A DNA stretch of 64,000 nt, taken from JACDCA01 sp963810305 (GTDB lineage: Bacteria > Acidobacteriota > Vicinamibacteria > Vicinamibacterales > 2-12-FULL-66-21). The notes beneath the pieces were generated by a model, which worked only from the letters and a program-made list of their open reading frames with translations, searched no databases and was not told where the DNA came from. Within the stretch, counting starts at the first letter, position 1. The number at the start of each line of letters is the position of its first letter. The stretch covers positions 124,001-188,000 of the forward strand of contig CAWEMY010000013.1 of the NCBI GenBank assembly GCA_963810305.1, given 5' to 3'. A program made the position numbers and the translations under genes. Of the stretch, positions 33,134 to 43,744 are shown in pieces.

Positions 33134-35214
33134 CGCGTCGGGATCTCCTGCGGCTTGCCGCAGCGGGTCCGCTCGCTGCAGCGGCGGCTCGGGTCGACGC
33201 GTTCTACGCTCCCCAGGGGTTGGGTCGCCAGGCGCTCGAGCACTCCGAGTGGAAAGTGTTCGGGCCCGATGGCGCACGCCTCGAGGGGCTCCGCGTGGAG
33301 CGTTCCTGGCGTCGCGACTACTGTCAGTCGCGACTCACAAACAGCAGCGCGGCATCAGTGAGAGTCGGCAACATCGTTCTCTTCGACGTCCAGCACCAAC
33401 TCGCCGCGGGCACGCGGGTCTATGGCGAGGGATTCCAGATGCTGACGCAGAACGGCGGCACGCTGGAAGCGCCGGCGGATCTCGGGAATTACACGGATCC
33501 CAAACACTACAGACTGCCGCAGCCCGACGGCGCACGCGTCGTCTACGGGCTCGCGACGTTCACCAGTTCGCCGTCGCTGCATCATCTGCTGGCGTTTGCG
33601 TCCTGCCGCCGCTTCAACGGGGCGATCCACGTCAGACCCGCCTCGGTGCAGGTCGTGATCGAAGCCGAGGGGTTGACGCTCGAGCCCGGACAGTCGTGGG
33701 AGCTCGAAGAGTTCACGTACTCATCGGGACGCGATCGCGCCGCGCTGCTCGATGCGCTCGGCGAACGGCTCGCCACCAACCATCCATCGCTGATTCGGCA
33801 GTCGCAAATCGATAATCGCCGATCGGCTAAGCCGCCGGCCGGATGGTGCTCGTGGTACTGCTTTGGTCCTCGCGTCACCGCCCAGCAGGTCCTCGACAAT
33901 CTGGACGTGATTGCGAAACGCATTCCCGGTCTCAAGTACATCCAGATCGACGATGGTTATCAGCCCGCGATGGGGGACTGGCTCGAGACCGGCGCAGCCT
34001 TCGGCGGGGCGGTTCAGACCGTACTGCAGCAGATCCGGCAGCGCGGATTCGAGCCGGCAATCTGGGTAGCTCCCTTCATCGCCGAAGCCGGATCCAATTT
34101 GTTCAGAGAGCATCCCGACTGGTTCGTCCAGGACCGCGATGGCTCACCGCTCCGCGCCGACAAGGTCACGTTCGGCGGCTGGCGGCGCGGACCCTGGTAT
34201 GCGCTGGACGGCACCCATCCCGGCGCACGGGCGCATCTCGAGCATGTGTTCGCGACGATGCGTCAGGAGTGGGGCTGCACGTATTTCAAACTGGATGCAA
34301 ATTTCTGGGGTGCGATTCACGGCGGTCGGTTCCACGACTCGAAGGCGACGCGCATCGAGGCCTACCGCCGCGGGATGGAGGCGGTGGTCCGGGGCGCAGG
34401 GGATGCGTTCATCCTCGGGTGCAATCATCCGATCTGGCCGTCGCTTGGTCTGATTCACGGCTCTCGCAGCTCGAACGACATCAAGCGCGAATGGAAGCGC
34501 ATCGAAACAACGGCGCGACAGAACCTGATGCGCAACTGGCAGAACGGGCGGCTCTGGTGGAACGACCCCGATGCCATCGTCCTGACCGGTACGCTTCCCG
34601 ATAACGAGTACCGGTTCCACGCGACAGCGATCTACGCCACCGGCGGGATGATCTTGTCCGGCGACGATCTGACGACGATTTCAGAGCCGCGTCTGGCGAT
34701 GCTGCGTCAGCTCGAACCGCCAACCGGCGTGGCCGCGACATTCGAAGACGATTCGCTCGAAGTCGGGACGGTGAAGCTGGCAGACCGCCGGGTCATGTGC
34801 CTTCTCAATTGGGGAGAGTCACCGCGTGAGCTGTCCTTCGATCTGCCGCAGCCGCACACCGTCGTCGAGTCCTGGTCCGGTGAGAGCCTGGGAAAAGAAA
34901 GCACAAGACGGGTATCGATCACGTCGGCCCGCGAGACGGCAAGTTGCTCGTCTGCACTGCCAGTCAGCCCTTCAGGGCGTGCCGCAAAGCGCAGTGCTCA
35001 GGCGTTCTCGCTCCAGAGCAGCGGCTGTCGGACGAAAAAATTGCGGATGACTTCCTCGACGTTCGAATCGGCGGGCAGGCGGCGCCACATCGATTCCCAT
35101 CTGCGCTACTTGCAAGGCTCGTGCCCCGAACAGCAGCGCGGCATGGCGCATCGGCCACTCGTCGTAGTACATGACGTCTGCGCCGGTACGGCCAGCGCTG
35201 CTTGTCTTCGATGA
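33130..35214 (+). CDS. GH36/GH27-clan alpha-galactosidase, C-terminus altered
   Basis: It starts with a twin-arginine-like segment MTRRDLLRLAAAGPLAAAAARVDAF. The beta domain is followed by a GH-D barrel: PAGWCSWYCFGPRVTAQQVLDNL, KYIQIDDGYQPAMGDWLE, FEPAIWVAPFIAEAGS, HPDWFVQDRDG, CTYFKLDANFWGAIHGG (nucleophile Asp in KLD) and LWWNDPDAIVL (acid/base). It probably removes alpha-galactose. Homology holds to about residue 590 (34,910). There the frame changes: the frame giving DHVGPRDGKLLVCTASQP looks like the real end, near 34,965, next to a REP fragment. The 80-residue tail up to 35214 overlaps the convergent alginate-lyase-like gene and is not expected to be native. Confidence 0.85.
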   Translation: MTRRDLLRLAAAGPLAAAAARVDAFYAPQGLGRQALEHSEWKVFGPDGARLEGLRVERSWRRDYCQSRLTNSSAASVRVGNIVLFDVQHQLAAGTRVYGEGFQMLTQNGGTLEAPADLGNYTDPKHYRLPQPDGARVVYGLATFTSSPSLHHLLAFASCRRFNGAIHVRPASVQVVIEAEGLTLEPGQSWELEEFTYSSGRDRAALLDALGERLATNHPSLIRQSQIDNRRSAKPPAGWCSWYCFGPRVTAQQVLDNLDVIAKRIPGLKYIQIDDGYQPAMGDWLETGAAFGGAVQTVLQQIRQRGFEPAIWVAPFIAEAGSNLFREHPDWFVQDRDGSPLRADKVTFGGWRRGPWYALDGTHPGARAHLEHVFATMRQEWGCTYFKLDANFWGAIHGGRFHDSKATRIEAYRRGMEAVVRGAGDAFILGCNHPIWPSLGLIHGSRSSNDIKREWKRIETTARQNLMRNWQNGRLWWNDPDAIVLTGTLPDNEYRFHATAIYATGGMILSGDDLTTISEPRLAMLRQLEPPTGVAATFEDDSLEVGTVKLADRRVMCLLNWGESPRELSFDLPQPHTVVESWSGESLGKESTRRVSITSARETASCSSALPVSPSGRAAKRSAQAFSLQSSGCRTKKLRMTSSTFESAGRRRHIDSHLRYLQGSCPEQQRGMAHRPLVVVHDVCAGTASAACLR
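34964..34980. repeat. REP-like fragment, type A
   Basis: CAGCCCTTCAGGGCGTG matches the core of the type A palindrome seen at 3110-3133 and 4604-4630. It lies between the probable end of the GH36-type gene and the stop of the convergent alginate-lyase-like gene. Confidence 0.5.
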
Positions 35215-36189
35215 ACGGCAGCATGAACGTGAGCGCCTTGCGGATGCCTCGTCCGTCGGCGGTCTCGAACGTCCAGAGGGGCTCGCTGCGAGCGTCGACA
35301 GGATCTGGCAGACGGTGGCCATCGCGTCGAGGTTGAAGAGGGAATAGCCATACGGCTTCGTGCGCCGCAGCTCCTCCGGGAAGCTTCCGTCGGGACCGAC
35401 CTGATGCGGAACGAGCGACTGGCTCTGTAGCGGTCGCGGCAATAGGCGTCAAGATCGGTGCTCGGCCAGTGTACCGCGCGAACTCGGCGACTTGCATGAC
35501 CCAGCACGTCGCATGGTTGTTCCTCGCTTCGCGCTCCGCGATGCCGTACTCGTGCGTCGTCATCCACGTCAGGTACTTGCTCGAACCAGTCGCGCAGGCC
35601 CGCGGCGGTCGAGCGTTCGAGCACACCGCGGCTCCGGAGCACGGTGGCGGCGCGAACGACTTCGACGAGGTGGATCGTATCGATGATCCCGACGCCTCTG
35701 CCGGTCGACGCGCCCCTTGATCGCCTGCGCGTAGCGCAGGTGCGGGTTCATCAGCGTCGCGTCGTCGGTGAACCACGCGCGCAGGTGCCGCGCCGCATGC
35801 TCCGCGTAGCGACGTTCCTTCGGTCAGCAGCCACGCCGCGGCCAGCGCCGGCACGTGAACGCTCAGTCGCATCAAGCGCCTGGCGGTGCGCGACGAAGTT
35901 CTCCGGGTTGGTCATGCCGTCACGCTGAACGTACGGGCCTTCAGGATTAGGCGGGATCCGGCCACCAGTAATCTCCCTCGGAAAAGAAATCATGCCTGCC
36001 GCCGGCGCTGCGCGGGCTCACGACGGCCGAGATCGTGACCGGCGACTCCCTGAGGTAGCGCGCGGCGGCCCGCAGCACACGGGTTTGTTCCAGGGACCTG
36101 AGATCAGTGGCCTGTCGGATTGCGCCGGAAAAGAGCAAGCCGGCGGGCGCGACAAGAAACGCCCGCCGGCTCAGTTCACCTGACGTCAT
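34998..36189 (-). pseudogene. Alginate-lyase-family protein, with many frameshifts
   Basis: The start MTSGELSRRAFLVAPAGLLFSG (36189) is a Tat-type signal. Conserved pieces then lie in successive frames: YLRESPVTISAVVSPRSAGGRHDFFSEGDYWWPDPA, NPEGPYVQRDGMTNPENFVAHRQAL, MRLSVHVPALAAAWLLT, MNPHLRYAQAIKGR, YLTWMTTHEYGIAEREARNNHATCWVMQVAEFARYTGR, FPEELRRTKPYGYSLFNLDAMATVCQIL, FMLPFIEDKQRWPY and WRRLPADSNVEEVIRNFFVRQPLLWSENA ending at 34998. These are blocks of the alginate lyase (AlgL/PL5-like, alpha/alpha toroid) family, including NNHATCW. At least eight frame changes in about 1.2 kb are far above the window average, so true decay is likely unless this patch is poorly sequenced. Confidence 0.8.
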
Positions 36190-36221
36190 CAGCGTGACGG
36201 ACCTCTCCGTTGCCGACTCAA

Positions 36222-39200
36222 CTAAAACGAGAACCTGAGCGACCCCTGCATGATTCGGGCGTTGCGCGCTGCCGTGGCTTGTCCGAAGGTCGGATTCACC
36301 TGCTGCCCCTGCGGGTTGAAGCGTGCGATGGTGTCGATCGTGCTCCACTGCACGCTGTTTGGCACGTTGTAAATCTCCCAGCGGAACTGCGCTTTGCGCC
36401 GGCCGGAGATCGGGATGTTCTTGAAGAACGACATGTTCCAGTTGACGATCCCCGGCATCTGGAACGCGTTGCGTGGCGCGTTGCCGAAATCCCCACGACC
36501 CGACGGCCGCCCGACCGAAGCCCAGTTGATCCAGCTGCCGCTGCCGTCGGTGTTGGTGTTCGGCCGGGCGTTGCTGTCGCCGCCGGTCAGCGGGCCGAGA
36601 ACGACCGGGCGTACCGTTCGCACACCGCCGCCGACATCGCTGCCGTTCGCCCCCGGGACGCCGCCGGTGCCGCCGGTGAAATCGAAGGTGTCCGTCGTTC
36701 CAAGTACGATCGGCGCCCAATCGCCGCTCACGAACGCATTCTCCCCGGACAGCTGCCAGTTGTCGAACACGGCGCGCACGAACGCATTGTTCCACCGGCG
36801 CCCGAGTCCAGGGACGTCCCAGGTGTAGTTGACCACCAGGTTGTGCTCCTGGCTCGATGCGTAAGGCGCGTAGTTCCATTCGTTCACCGGACGTACCGCG
36901 CTGATCGTGGCTTCGTCCTCGTCGGCGATGCCTTTCGCTGTGCCCAATGTATAGGCGACGGCAAACTGCAGGCCGCGAATGTACCGGCGGTTCAGCTGCA
37001 GCTGCAGCGCGTGATACTCAGAGGTTCCGAAGTGGGACCGCATGTTGATGTTCGAGTATCCGAGATACGGTCTCAGGAAGTCGTCCGGGAGGGGCTGTGC
37101 GGTGTTCTGCGGATTGCGGTTCTGTGGGTTGATATCGAGGAACTTTGCGCCGTCCGGCACGACGTTGATGTTCTGCACGACTTCGAGGTGACGCCCGGCG
37201 CTGCCGGAGTAGGTGACGTCAACGACCGTTCCCCAGCCGAGATCGCGCTGAACCCCGATCGACCAGTTATAGCTGCGCGGAGTTTTGGCGTCGCGCTCCA
37301 ACCCGAACACGCTGCTCGGACGGCTCGAGAAGGCCGCGCCCTGCAGCAGCGAGTCCATGGTCCCGTAGATGATGGTCGGTGTGTTCACCGCTGGTGGGTT
37401 GTTGGCGGCGCTGTCCATACTGCGGCCGGTGATGAACGCGTTGTAGTACAGGCCGGTGCTGGCGTGCAACGAGGTGCTGCCGTCGCCGAGAATGTCCCAG
37501 GCGACCCCCAATCGAGGCGCAGGCTCGATCCCCTGGGTCTCACGAAATCCGCGCGGATAGCCGAGGTCATCGCTGGTGACCATGCCGTTATACGGATCGC
37601 CGGTCCCCGGCACGAACGTGCCGACGAACGCGTTGGGAAGCGTCTGGCCGGTGACGGGATCGAGCGCGACGTTCACGTTATTGACGCGCCCGGGCTGATA
37701 TAACCTCGGCGCTCGTGCCGGATCGTACCGCTCCGGGACGAACACCGCCGTCTTCAGCTTGGAGTACCACGGCTGATAGTAGAGAAAGCGCAGGCCGAGA
37801 TCGAGCGTGACGGTCTTGGCGACGGTCCATGTGTCCTGCACGTACCACTCAACATGCGTCCGGCGGGACTGCACCTCTGGGAATGCGTCGATCTCCGTGT
37901 ACTCCTGGAAGGTCCCGATGAGTGCGTTCGCAAAGCTGTGGCCGGTGTTGAAGGGATTGCTGGTGTCGTTCGACGAGAAAGTGAACTGACCCGCCCACGG
38001 GCCCGCGCCGACGCCGCCCTTGCCTTCAGAGTTGTGCAGCCGCTCCCAGTACACTCCGCCCTTGAACGCGTGGTTCCCTCTGACCCAGGTGAGGTCGTTC
38101 CGGAAGGAGAAAAGCCACGGCTCGCCTCGCTCGAGGAGCCTGTTGTCGAACGTGTAGTTGGGGGGATTGGTGACGTTGAAGACGGCCTTCGGCAGGACAT
38201 TGCGTGGATTGAGCTCTGGATGGAACTGCCCGAGGGTATACCCGGCCGCCGCCCGGCTGGCGCGTGTCCAGTCGGCGTCTGACAGCGGCGTGAACGCCTC
38301 GGTCTGCTGCCGGACGCCGAACGCTGCCTCGTTCACGACGTTCGAGTTGACGACCTTGGTGTAATTGGCGGAGCCTCCGCGGTCGGTGCTCTTGTAATGC
38401 GCCTGAAACCAGCCCCATCGCAGCGGGTCCTGCGGTGATGCCGCCTCCGCCGCCGACGCCTCGCTGATCGGAGTACCAATCCTTGTAGGTGAAGTAGAAG
38501 CGATCGCTGTCTGACGGTTTCCAGTCGACTCGCGCAATCTGATTGCGTCTGGGGTTCTCGATGGTCGCCTGGGTCTGATGGTTGAAGTTCCCGCCGGTGG
38601 TGGCGCGATCGAAAATCGTCGGCATCGGCAGCAGGTTCAACAACGCTCGGCCGTTCGGATTGAACCGCTCTTCGGGAATGATGTTGCCCGGGAACGGCTG
38701 GCCGGTCTGCGGGTCGCGGATGACGATCAGCGCTCCGGCGGAGTTGAACGTCTGCGAGAAGTCCCCACGCCGTTCTCGGTCTGTCGGCATTGTCCACGAC
38801 AGCAGGTTTGCCGGACGCTCGCTGACCGGAGCCTCGACCGAGTAGAAGAAGAACAGATTCTCCTTCGCGCCCGGCACCGGGCCGCCGAGATTTCCGCCGT
38901 ACGTGTTGAAGCGATACACCGGTTTCGGCCGATCCTGACGCTTGTTGAAGAAGTTGTTCGCATTCAGCTCCTCGTGGCGGCCGTAGTAATACACGCTGCC
39001 GGCGTACGAGGCTGCCGCCGCTCTTGGTGATGATCTGGACCTGGCCGCCGCCGGTCCGGCCATACTCTGCCCGGTAGTTGTTCAACAGCACCTTCACCTC
39101 GGCGATCGAATCGAGATTGATCGTCTGCGCGAGACGGTTGGCTTGACCGATCTCGTTGCCGAGCACTCCGTCGATCATGACGGTGTTCCAGTCGCGGCGC

Positions 39201-39755
39201 TGGCCGCCGACGTGGGGAATCAGCGTGCCGAAGCTTTCACCCATCGCCTCCACGTTGTCCTCGAAGCGGACGCCTGGCACGAGCCGCATCAGGGCGGTCA
39301 CGTCCGCGCGATCGAACCTGGATCTGCTCGATCTGCTTCGACGTAATCAGACCGCTGTGCTGCGTCTCGGCTGTGTTGACGTGTGTGCCGGCGGCTTCGA
39401 CGGTGACGAGCTCGTTGAGCGGCCCGACCTGCAGCGTCAGGGCGCCGATCGACAGCCGCTCCGCTGCGCTGAGCACGTTCTTCGTGCGCTCGATCCGCCG
39501 GAATTTGTCCATCTCGACCCGGACGGTGTAGGTCCCCGGCAGCAGGTTGGTGACCTGAAAGTCACCGTTGCCGTCCGTTGTTGTGACCCTCGCATCACTG
39601 GTGGCCTCGTTGATGACCGTGACGGTGGCGCCCGGAACCGGCTGCTTCTGTTCGTCGAGAACGACGCCGGAGATGGTCCCCGTGACGTTCTGGGCGGCCG
39701 CAGCGGGGAGGCCGACAACGGCGACGAATCGCCACGAACGACCGAGCAGCAGCAC
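36222..39755 (-). CDS. TonB-dependent receptor with carboxypeptidase-regulatory-like domain (Oar type), three frameshifts
   Basis: Residues from 39755 give a signal (WRFVAVVGLPAAAAQ), then a CarboxypepD_reg-like beta domain (GTISGVVLDEQKQPVPGATVTVINEATSDARVTTTDGNGDF). After a frame change near 39310 come the plug (VTALMRLVPGVRFEDN, LDSIAEVKVLLNNYRAEYGRTGGGQVQIITKSGG); after ~39025 YGGNLGGPVPGAKENLFFFYSVEAP; after ~38450 the long 22-strand-type barrel, ending in ARIMQGSLRFSF with the terminal aromatic expected of outer-membrane proteins. An alternative ATG at 39777 lies in another frame. These receptors move large ligands across the outer membrane with TonB energy; no SusD-like gene is present. 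It is divergent from a GH97 gene across a palindromic operator. Confidence 0.87.
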
Positions 39756-39810
39756 AGGACGGTCGCAATCTGTACATGGACACCTCCGTTCGGGCCACGT
39801 AGTAACAGCC

Positions 39811-39822
39811 TTTACCGGTAAA
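39811..39822. promoter_or_regulatory. Candidate ROK operator between TonB receptor and GH97
   Basis: TTTACCGGTAAA is a perfect 12-bp palindrome in the intergenic region shared by the leftward TonB receptor and the rightward GH97 gene. A one-mismatch copy lies upstream of the ROK repressor at 28136-28147. Confidence 0.65.
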
Positions 39823-39874
39823 GTAAACGGGTTTCCTGTTACACCTGGCGTAGGCCGACGGTATACTGCCGCCC

Positions 39875-41819
39875 ATGCTTCCCGCTCGTCATAGCCTTGT
39901 TCGCGTTGAGTTCAGGCACCGGAATGCTGGAGGAATGGACGGTCGCATCGCCGGACACCCGCAACGTTCTGACGGTCGCACTCGACGACGCCGGACGGCT
40001 GTCGTGGAGAGTGACGCGCGACGGCGCCCCGGTATTGGACAAATCGCCGCTCGGTATCCGTCGGCACGACCAGACGTTCGCCGACGCGCTCAAGCTGGTG
40101 CGAGTCGGTGAACCCCGGACCATCGACGAGCGTTACCGCACTCCTCATGGCAAACGGCGCGACCACCGCGTGGCCGGCCGCGAGCGCAGTCTGACCTTCA
40201 CGAACGCACGCAACGCGCAGCTCGAAGTGATCGTTCGCGCTCACGATGACGGTGTTGCGATTCGTTATCGGTTTCCGGAGAGCGATTCGGAGGCGCGACG
40301 GGTGTTTGCGGAAATGACCGGATTTGCCGTACCTGCCGGTTCGAGCGGATGGATGCTGCCGCATCAGCGCGTCCATCGCTACGGTCCCGCGTACGAAGAC
40401 TTCTTTCAGGACGTCGTGCCGGGCAAGCAGGCACCGCTGCCGTCCGGATGGTCGTTCCCCGCTCTTTTCAAGACGCCGGGCGGCAAATGGCTGCTGATTT
40501 CAGAGTCCGCGCTCGACGGGTCCTATCCCGGCGTGCACCTTGCCGCCGATGCAGCGGACGGCGTGTACCAGGTCGCCTTTCCAGATCCGGAGGAAGGACT
40601 CGGCGTCGGCGAGATCCATCCGCGCTCGACGCTTCCGTGGACGATGCCGTGGCGTGTCGTGGCGATCGCGGATGACGCCATCGGACTCGTCGAGTCGGAC
40701 ATCATCAATGATCTGTCGCCCGCTACGGCGTTGAAGGACACGAGCTGGATCAGACCGGGCCGCTCGTCGTGGAGCTGGTGGTCGAAGAGCGACAGCCCGA
40801 AGAACGCCGCCGACCTGAAATCGTTTGTCGACCTGGCGGCGGAGATGGGATGGGAGTACTCGCTGATCGACGCAAACTGGGATCAGATGCAGACCGGCAA
40901 CATCGCCGATGTCCTTGCTCATGCGCGCACGAAAAAGGTCGCGCCGCTGCTCTGGTACAACTCGGGAGGGCCGCACAACGACGTCACTGAGGCACCTCGT
41001 GACCGGATGCACACACGCGAGGCGCGCCGTGCGGAGTTCGCGCAGCTGCGCCGGTGGGGCGTGAAAGGCATCAAGGTTGACTTCTGGCAGAGCGACAAGC
41101 CGGACCGGATCCAGCAGTACCGGGACGTCATGGCGGACGCGGCTGACTTTCAGATCATGGTGAATTTCCACGGCAGCACGATCCCGCGTGGCTGGTCGCG
41201 CGAGTTTCCGCACCTGATGAGCATGGAGGCGGTATTCGGGGCGGAGCAGTACAAGTTCCGTCAGGCGTTCACCACGCGCGCCGCGTGGCTCAACACCGTG
41301 CTGCCGTTCACGCGAAATGTGATCGGCCCGATGGACTACACGCCGGTCACATTCACCGACGTCAGATACCCGCGGACGACGACGAATGCCCACGAGCTCG
41401 CGCAGTCGGTCGTCTTCGAATCAGGGATCCAGCACTTCGCCGACAGCGTCGAGGCTTATCGCGCGCTGCCGGCAGCCGCAAAGCAGTTCCTGGCGCAGGT
41501 GCCTGCGGCGTGGGACGAGACGCGCGGGATTGCCGGGGAGCCCGGCGCGTTCGTCGTCATTGCCCGCCGCGACGGCCAGACCTGGTACGTCGGCGGTCTG
41601 AACGCGGACACGGCGACGACCGCCAGAGTGCCGCTCGCGTTTCTCGGCAACGGGTCCTGGACGATGACGTTGATCGGTGACGGTGCCGTTGACCGCGAGT
41701 TCAAAGACTCGACGCGGACGGTGACCGCTGCCGAGTCTGTCGAGGTCCCGATGCGCGCCCGCGGCGGGTTCGTCATGCGGATCGCAAAGACGTCGGGAAC
41801 CGGGACCGTCAGCCGCTAA
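39875..41819 (+). CDS. GH97 alpha-glycosidase, likely retaining (alpha-galactosidase-like), one frameshift at the N-terminus
   Basis: The ATG at 39875 begins MLPARHSLV. One surplus base near 39898 links it to FALSSGTGMLEEWTVASPDTRNVLTVALDDAGRLSW. The GH97 N-terminal beta-sandwich is followed by the barrel: SSWSWWSKSDSPKNAADLKSFVDLAAEMGWEYSLIDANWD, VAPLLWYNSGGPHND, WGVKGIKVDFWQSDKP (Asp nucleophile of the retaining GH97b type), FHGSTIPRGWSREFPHLMSMEAVFGAEQYK (acid/base Glu) and a C-terminal beta domain. The calcium-site glutamates are probable. It is divergent from the TonB receptor across the TTTACCGGTAAA palindrome. Without a clear signal peptide its location is uncertain. Confidence 0.88.
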
Positions 41820-41858
41820 GTCCGGCGCATGGGCTGACCACGGCGTGCCTCCACGGGT

Positions 41859-43737
41859 TCACCGCGTCAGACGGACGACGAATCCGCCCCCGGAGCGCAT
41901 CGGGAGTTCGATGGCTCCGCTCACCTGACGCGTTTCGACGTCCACGGCGGCGTCGTTGTCGATCCGGTCGCGCACGATGAGCGCGTTATAGGTGCCTCTC
42001 CGCAGGAAGCTCAGGTCCACTTTCACCGTCCGTGCGACCGGGACCGTTCATCGCGGCGATGAACCATCGCGTTCCGCTCCGCCGCGCGAATAGCGCCAGC
42101 TCGCCGATCTCTGACGGCGGCAGGACGCGGGTCTCATCCCAGACGCTGGGAATCGACTTGATCATCTCGACCGCCGGGTTCGCGAGCAGAGACGCCGGGT
42201 GGCCGCCATACACCAGCAGCGGAGAAGTCAGGATCGCCGCGCTTGCGATCTGGTGTGCCCAGCTCGTCTCCTTCCGGCGTTCGCCAAAAACCACCGGCGT
42301 GTAGTCGGCGTGGCCGGCGAGCATGCGGACGAATGGGAACGTCGTGTTGAACTCTCCCCATGCTACGACCTTGCGATGTTCGAGTCCGTAGATCCCCTCG
42401 CGAGTCATCTCGTTTGGCCACGTCTTCGATTCTCCCGCAGGCTTGTTGGCGCCGTGGAAGTTGATCATCAGTCGGTGTTGGGCCGCATCACGCAGGATGG
42501 CCTGGTAGAGGTCGATGACTTCCTTTGCCTCGTGGTCGAGAAAATCCACTTTCAGACCGACCGCGCCTGCCTTCTGAATCCGCGCGAACAGCTCTCGTCG
42601 TTTGATCGGGTCGCCGAGCGTGTTGCTGTGGCGCCATAGCCAGATGCTGACTCCTTGCGCTCTCGAGTATTCGATGACGTCGGCCAGCTCCGCGTCCGTC
42701 CACTTCTGCCACTGACCCTCGACGACCTGGTGCTCGAAGCCGAGCAGCCCGGCGAGCTTCGAGAACTCCTTGATCCCGCCCACCGTATTCTCACCGCCGT
42801 CGAGATAGCGCCAGACCGCGCGCCCGTGCTTCAACCAGGCCGTGCGTGCGCCAAGCGGGAACAGCGAAGGATCGTGAGGGTCCGCGAGTCCGGGCACCAC
42901 GGTGCTGTTGACCAGCGCGTTGAGGTCACGGCCGAAGGTGACCACGCGCCACGGCGTCGTGATCGTCCCCTCGATCGTCGCCGGTACGGCAAGACGCTTC
43001 GCATTCTCCTCACCGTAGCGCAGAGTGTAGGGATAGCCTGGCGGGTGGCTGTGGCCCAGGCGCTCGCGGAACACGCGATTGCCAGCGAACTGAAGCGCCA
43101 TGCCCGCATAGTTCCGGAGGTTCGCTTCCATGATCGAGGCGTAACCAGCGCCCCCGGCGAGCTTGAACGTCACCGGCGGTGCCGCCCATTCCCCCTCCGC
43201 GATGTTTTCGACGCTCTTCTTTTCGTAAAGAGCCTCGTAGTGGTCACGCAGGCCGTGCGACCACACGGTCGCCCCCGCCGGGATCGTGAACGTCACTCCC
43301 GCATCCGGAACACGTGCACCAGTACCCGGAACGACAAAACGGAATGCGACTGCGTCGTTCGAGACTCTCACGTCGATCGTGTAATCGGTCGACGTGGCTG
43401 GATGGCTCACGCTGATCCGGGCTCCGTTTGCGCGAAACCTCACTTCCGAAACCGCGCCACGCCACGGAAAGCTGTCGCTGATGGTGTAGTCCTTACGGCT
43501 TCTGATCAGCGCCCCCTCGCCGAGATCTCGACCGTCGACGCTGATCCCGAGGTCCGAGGCTTCTATCACCGGCGTGGCACCGGCGTTGACGCTCCATGAC
43601 AGGCGCTCGGATCCCCGGCTCACTTCAATCGACAGATGGCGGTCGGGGCTGACGATCCGGACGGGAGCGGATTGCGGAGGCGTGTGCGCCACGCAAACCG
43701 TCGCCACGGCGACGAGCCACTTCGACAGCGACGTCAT
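41859..43737 (-). CDS. GH97 alpha-glycosidase, likely retaining, one frameshift near the C-terminus
   Basis: Signal peptide KWLVAVATVCVAHT, the N-terminal sandwich VRIVSPDRHLSIEVSRGSERLSWSV and the barrel with VGLKVDFLDHEAKEV (nucleophile), INFHGANKPAGESKTWPNEMTREGIYGLEHRK (acid/base) and WDETRVLPPSEIGELALFARRSG. The first frame ends out of register at 41986. Removing one base near 42045 gives VARTVKVDLSFLRRGTYNALIVRDRID and SGAIELPMRSGGGFVVRLTR, the normal GH97 end, stopping at 41859. It is separated from the upstream Gfo/Idh/MocA gene by 7 bp and so is probably in the same operon. The substrate is likely an alpha-galactoside or glucoside. Confidence 0.88.
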
Positions 43738-43744
43738 CGCCTGC

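Noticed and set aside
36210..37703. Plus-strand open frame opposite the TonB receptor
   Set aside because: No signal peptide or domain motif; the minus strand encodes a recognisable barrel ending in a terminal Phe.
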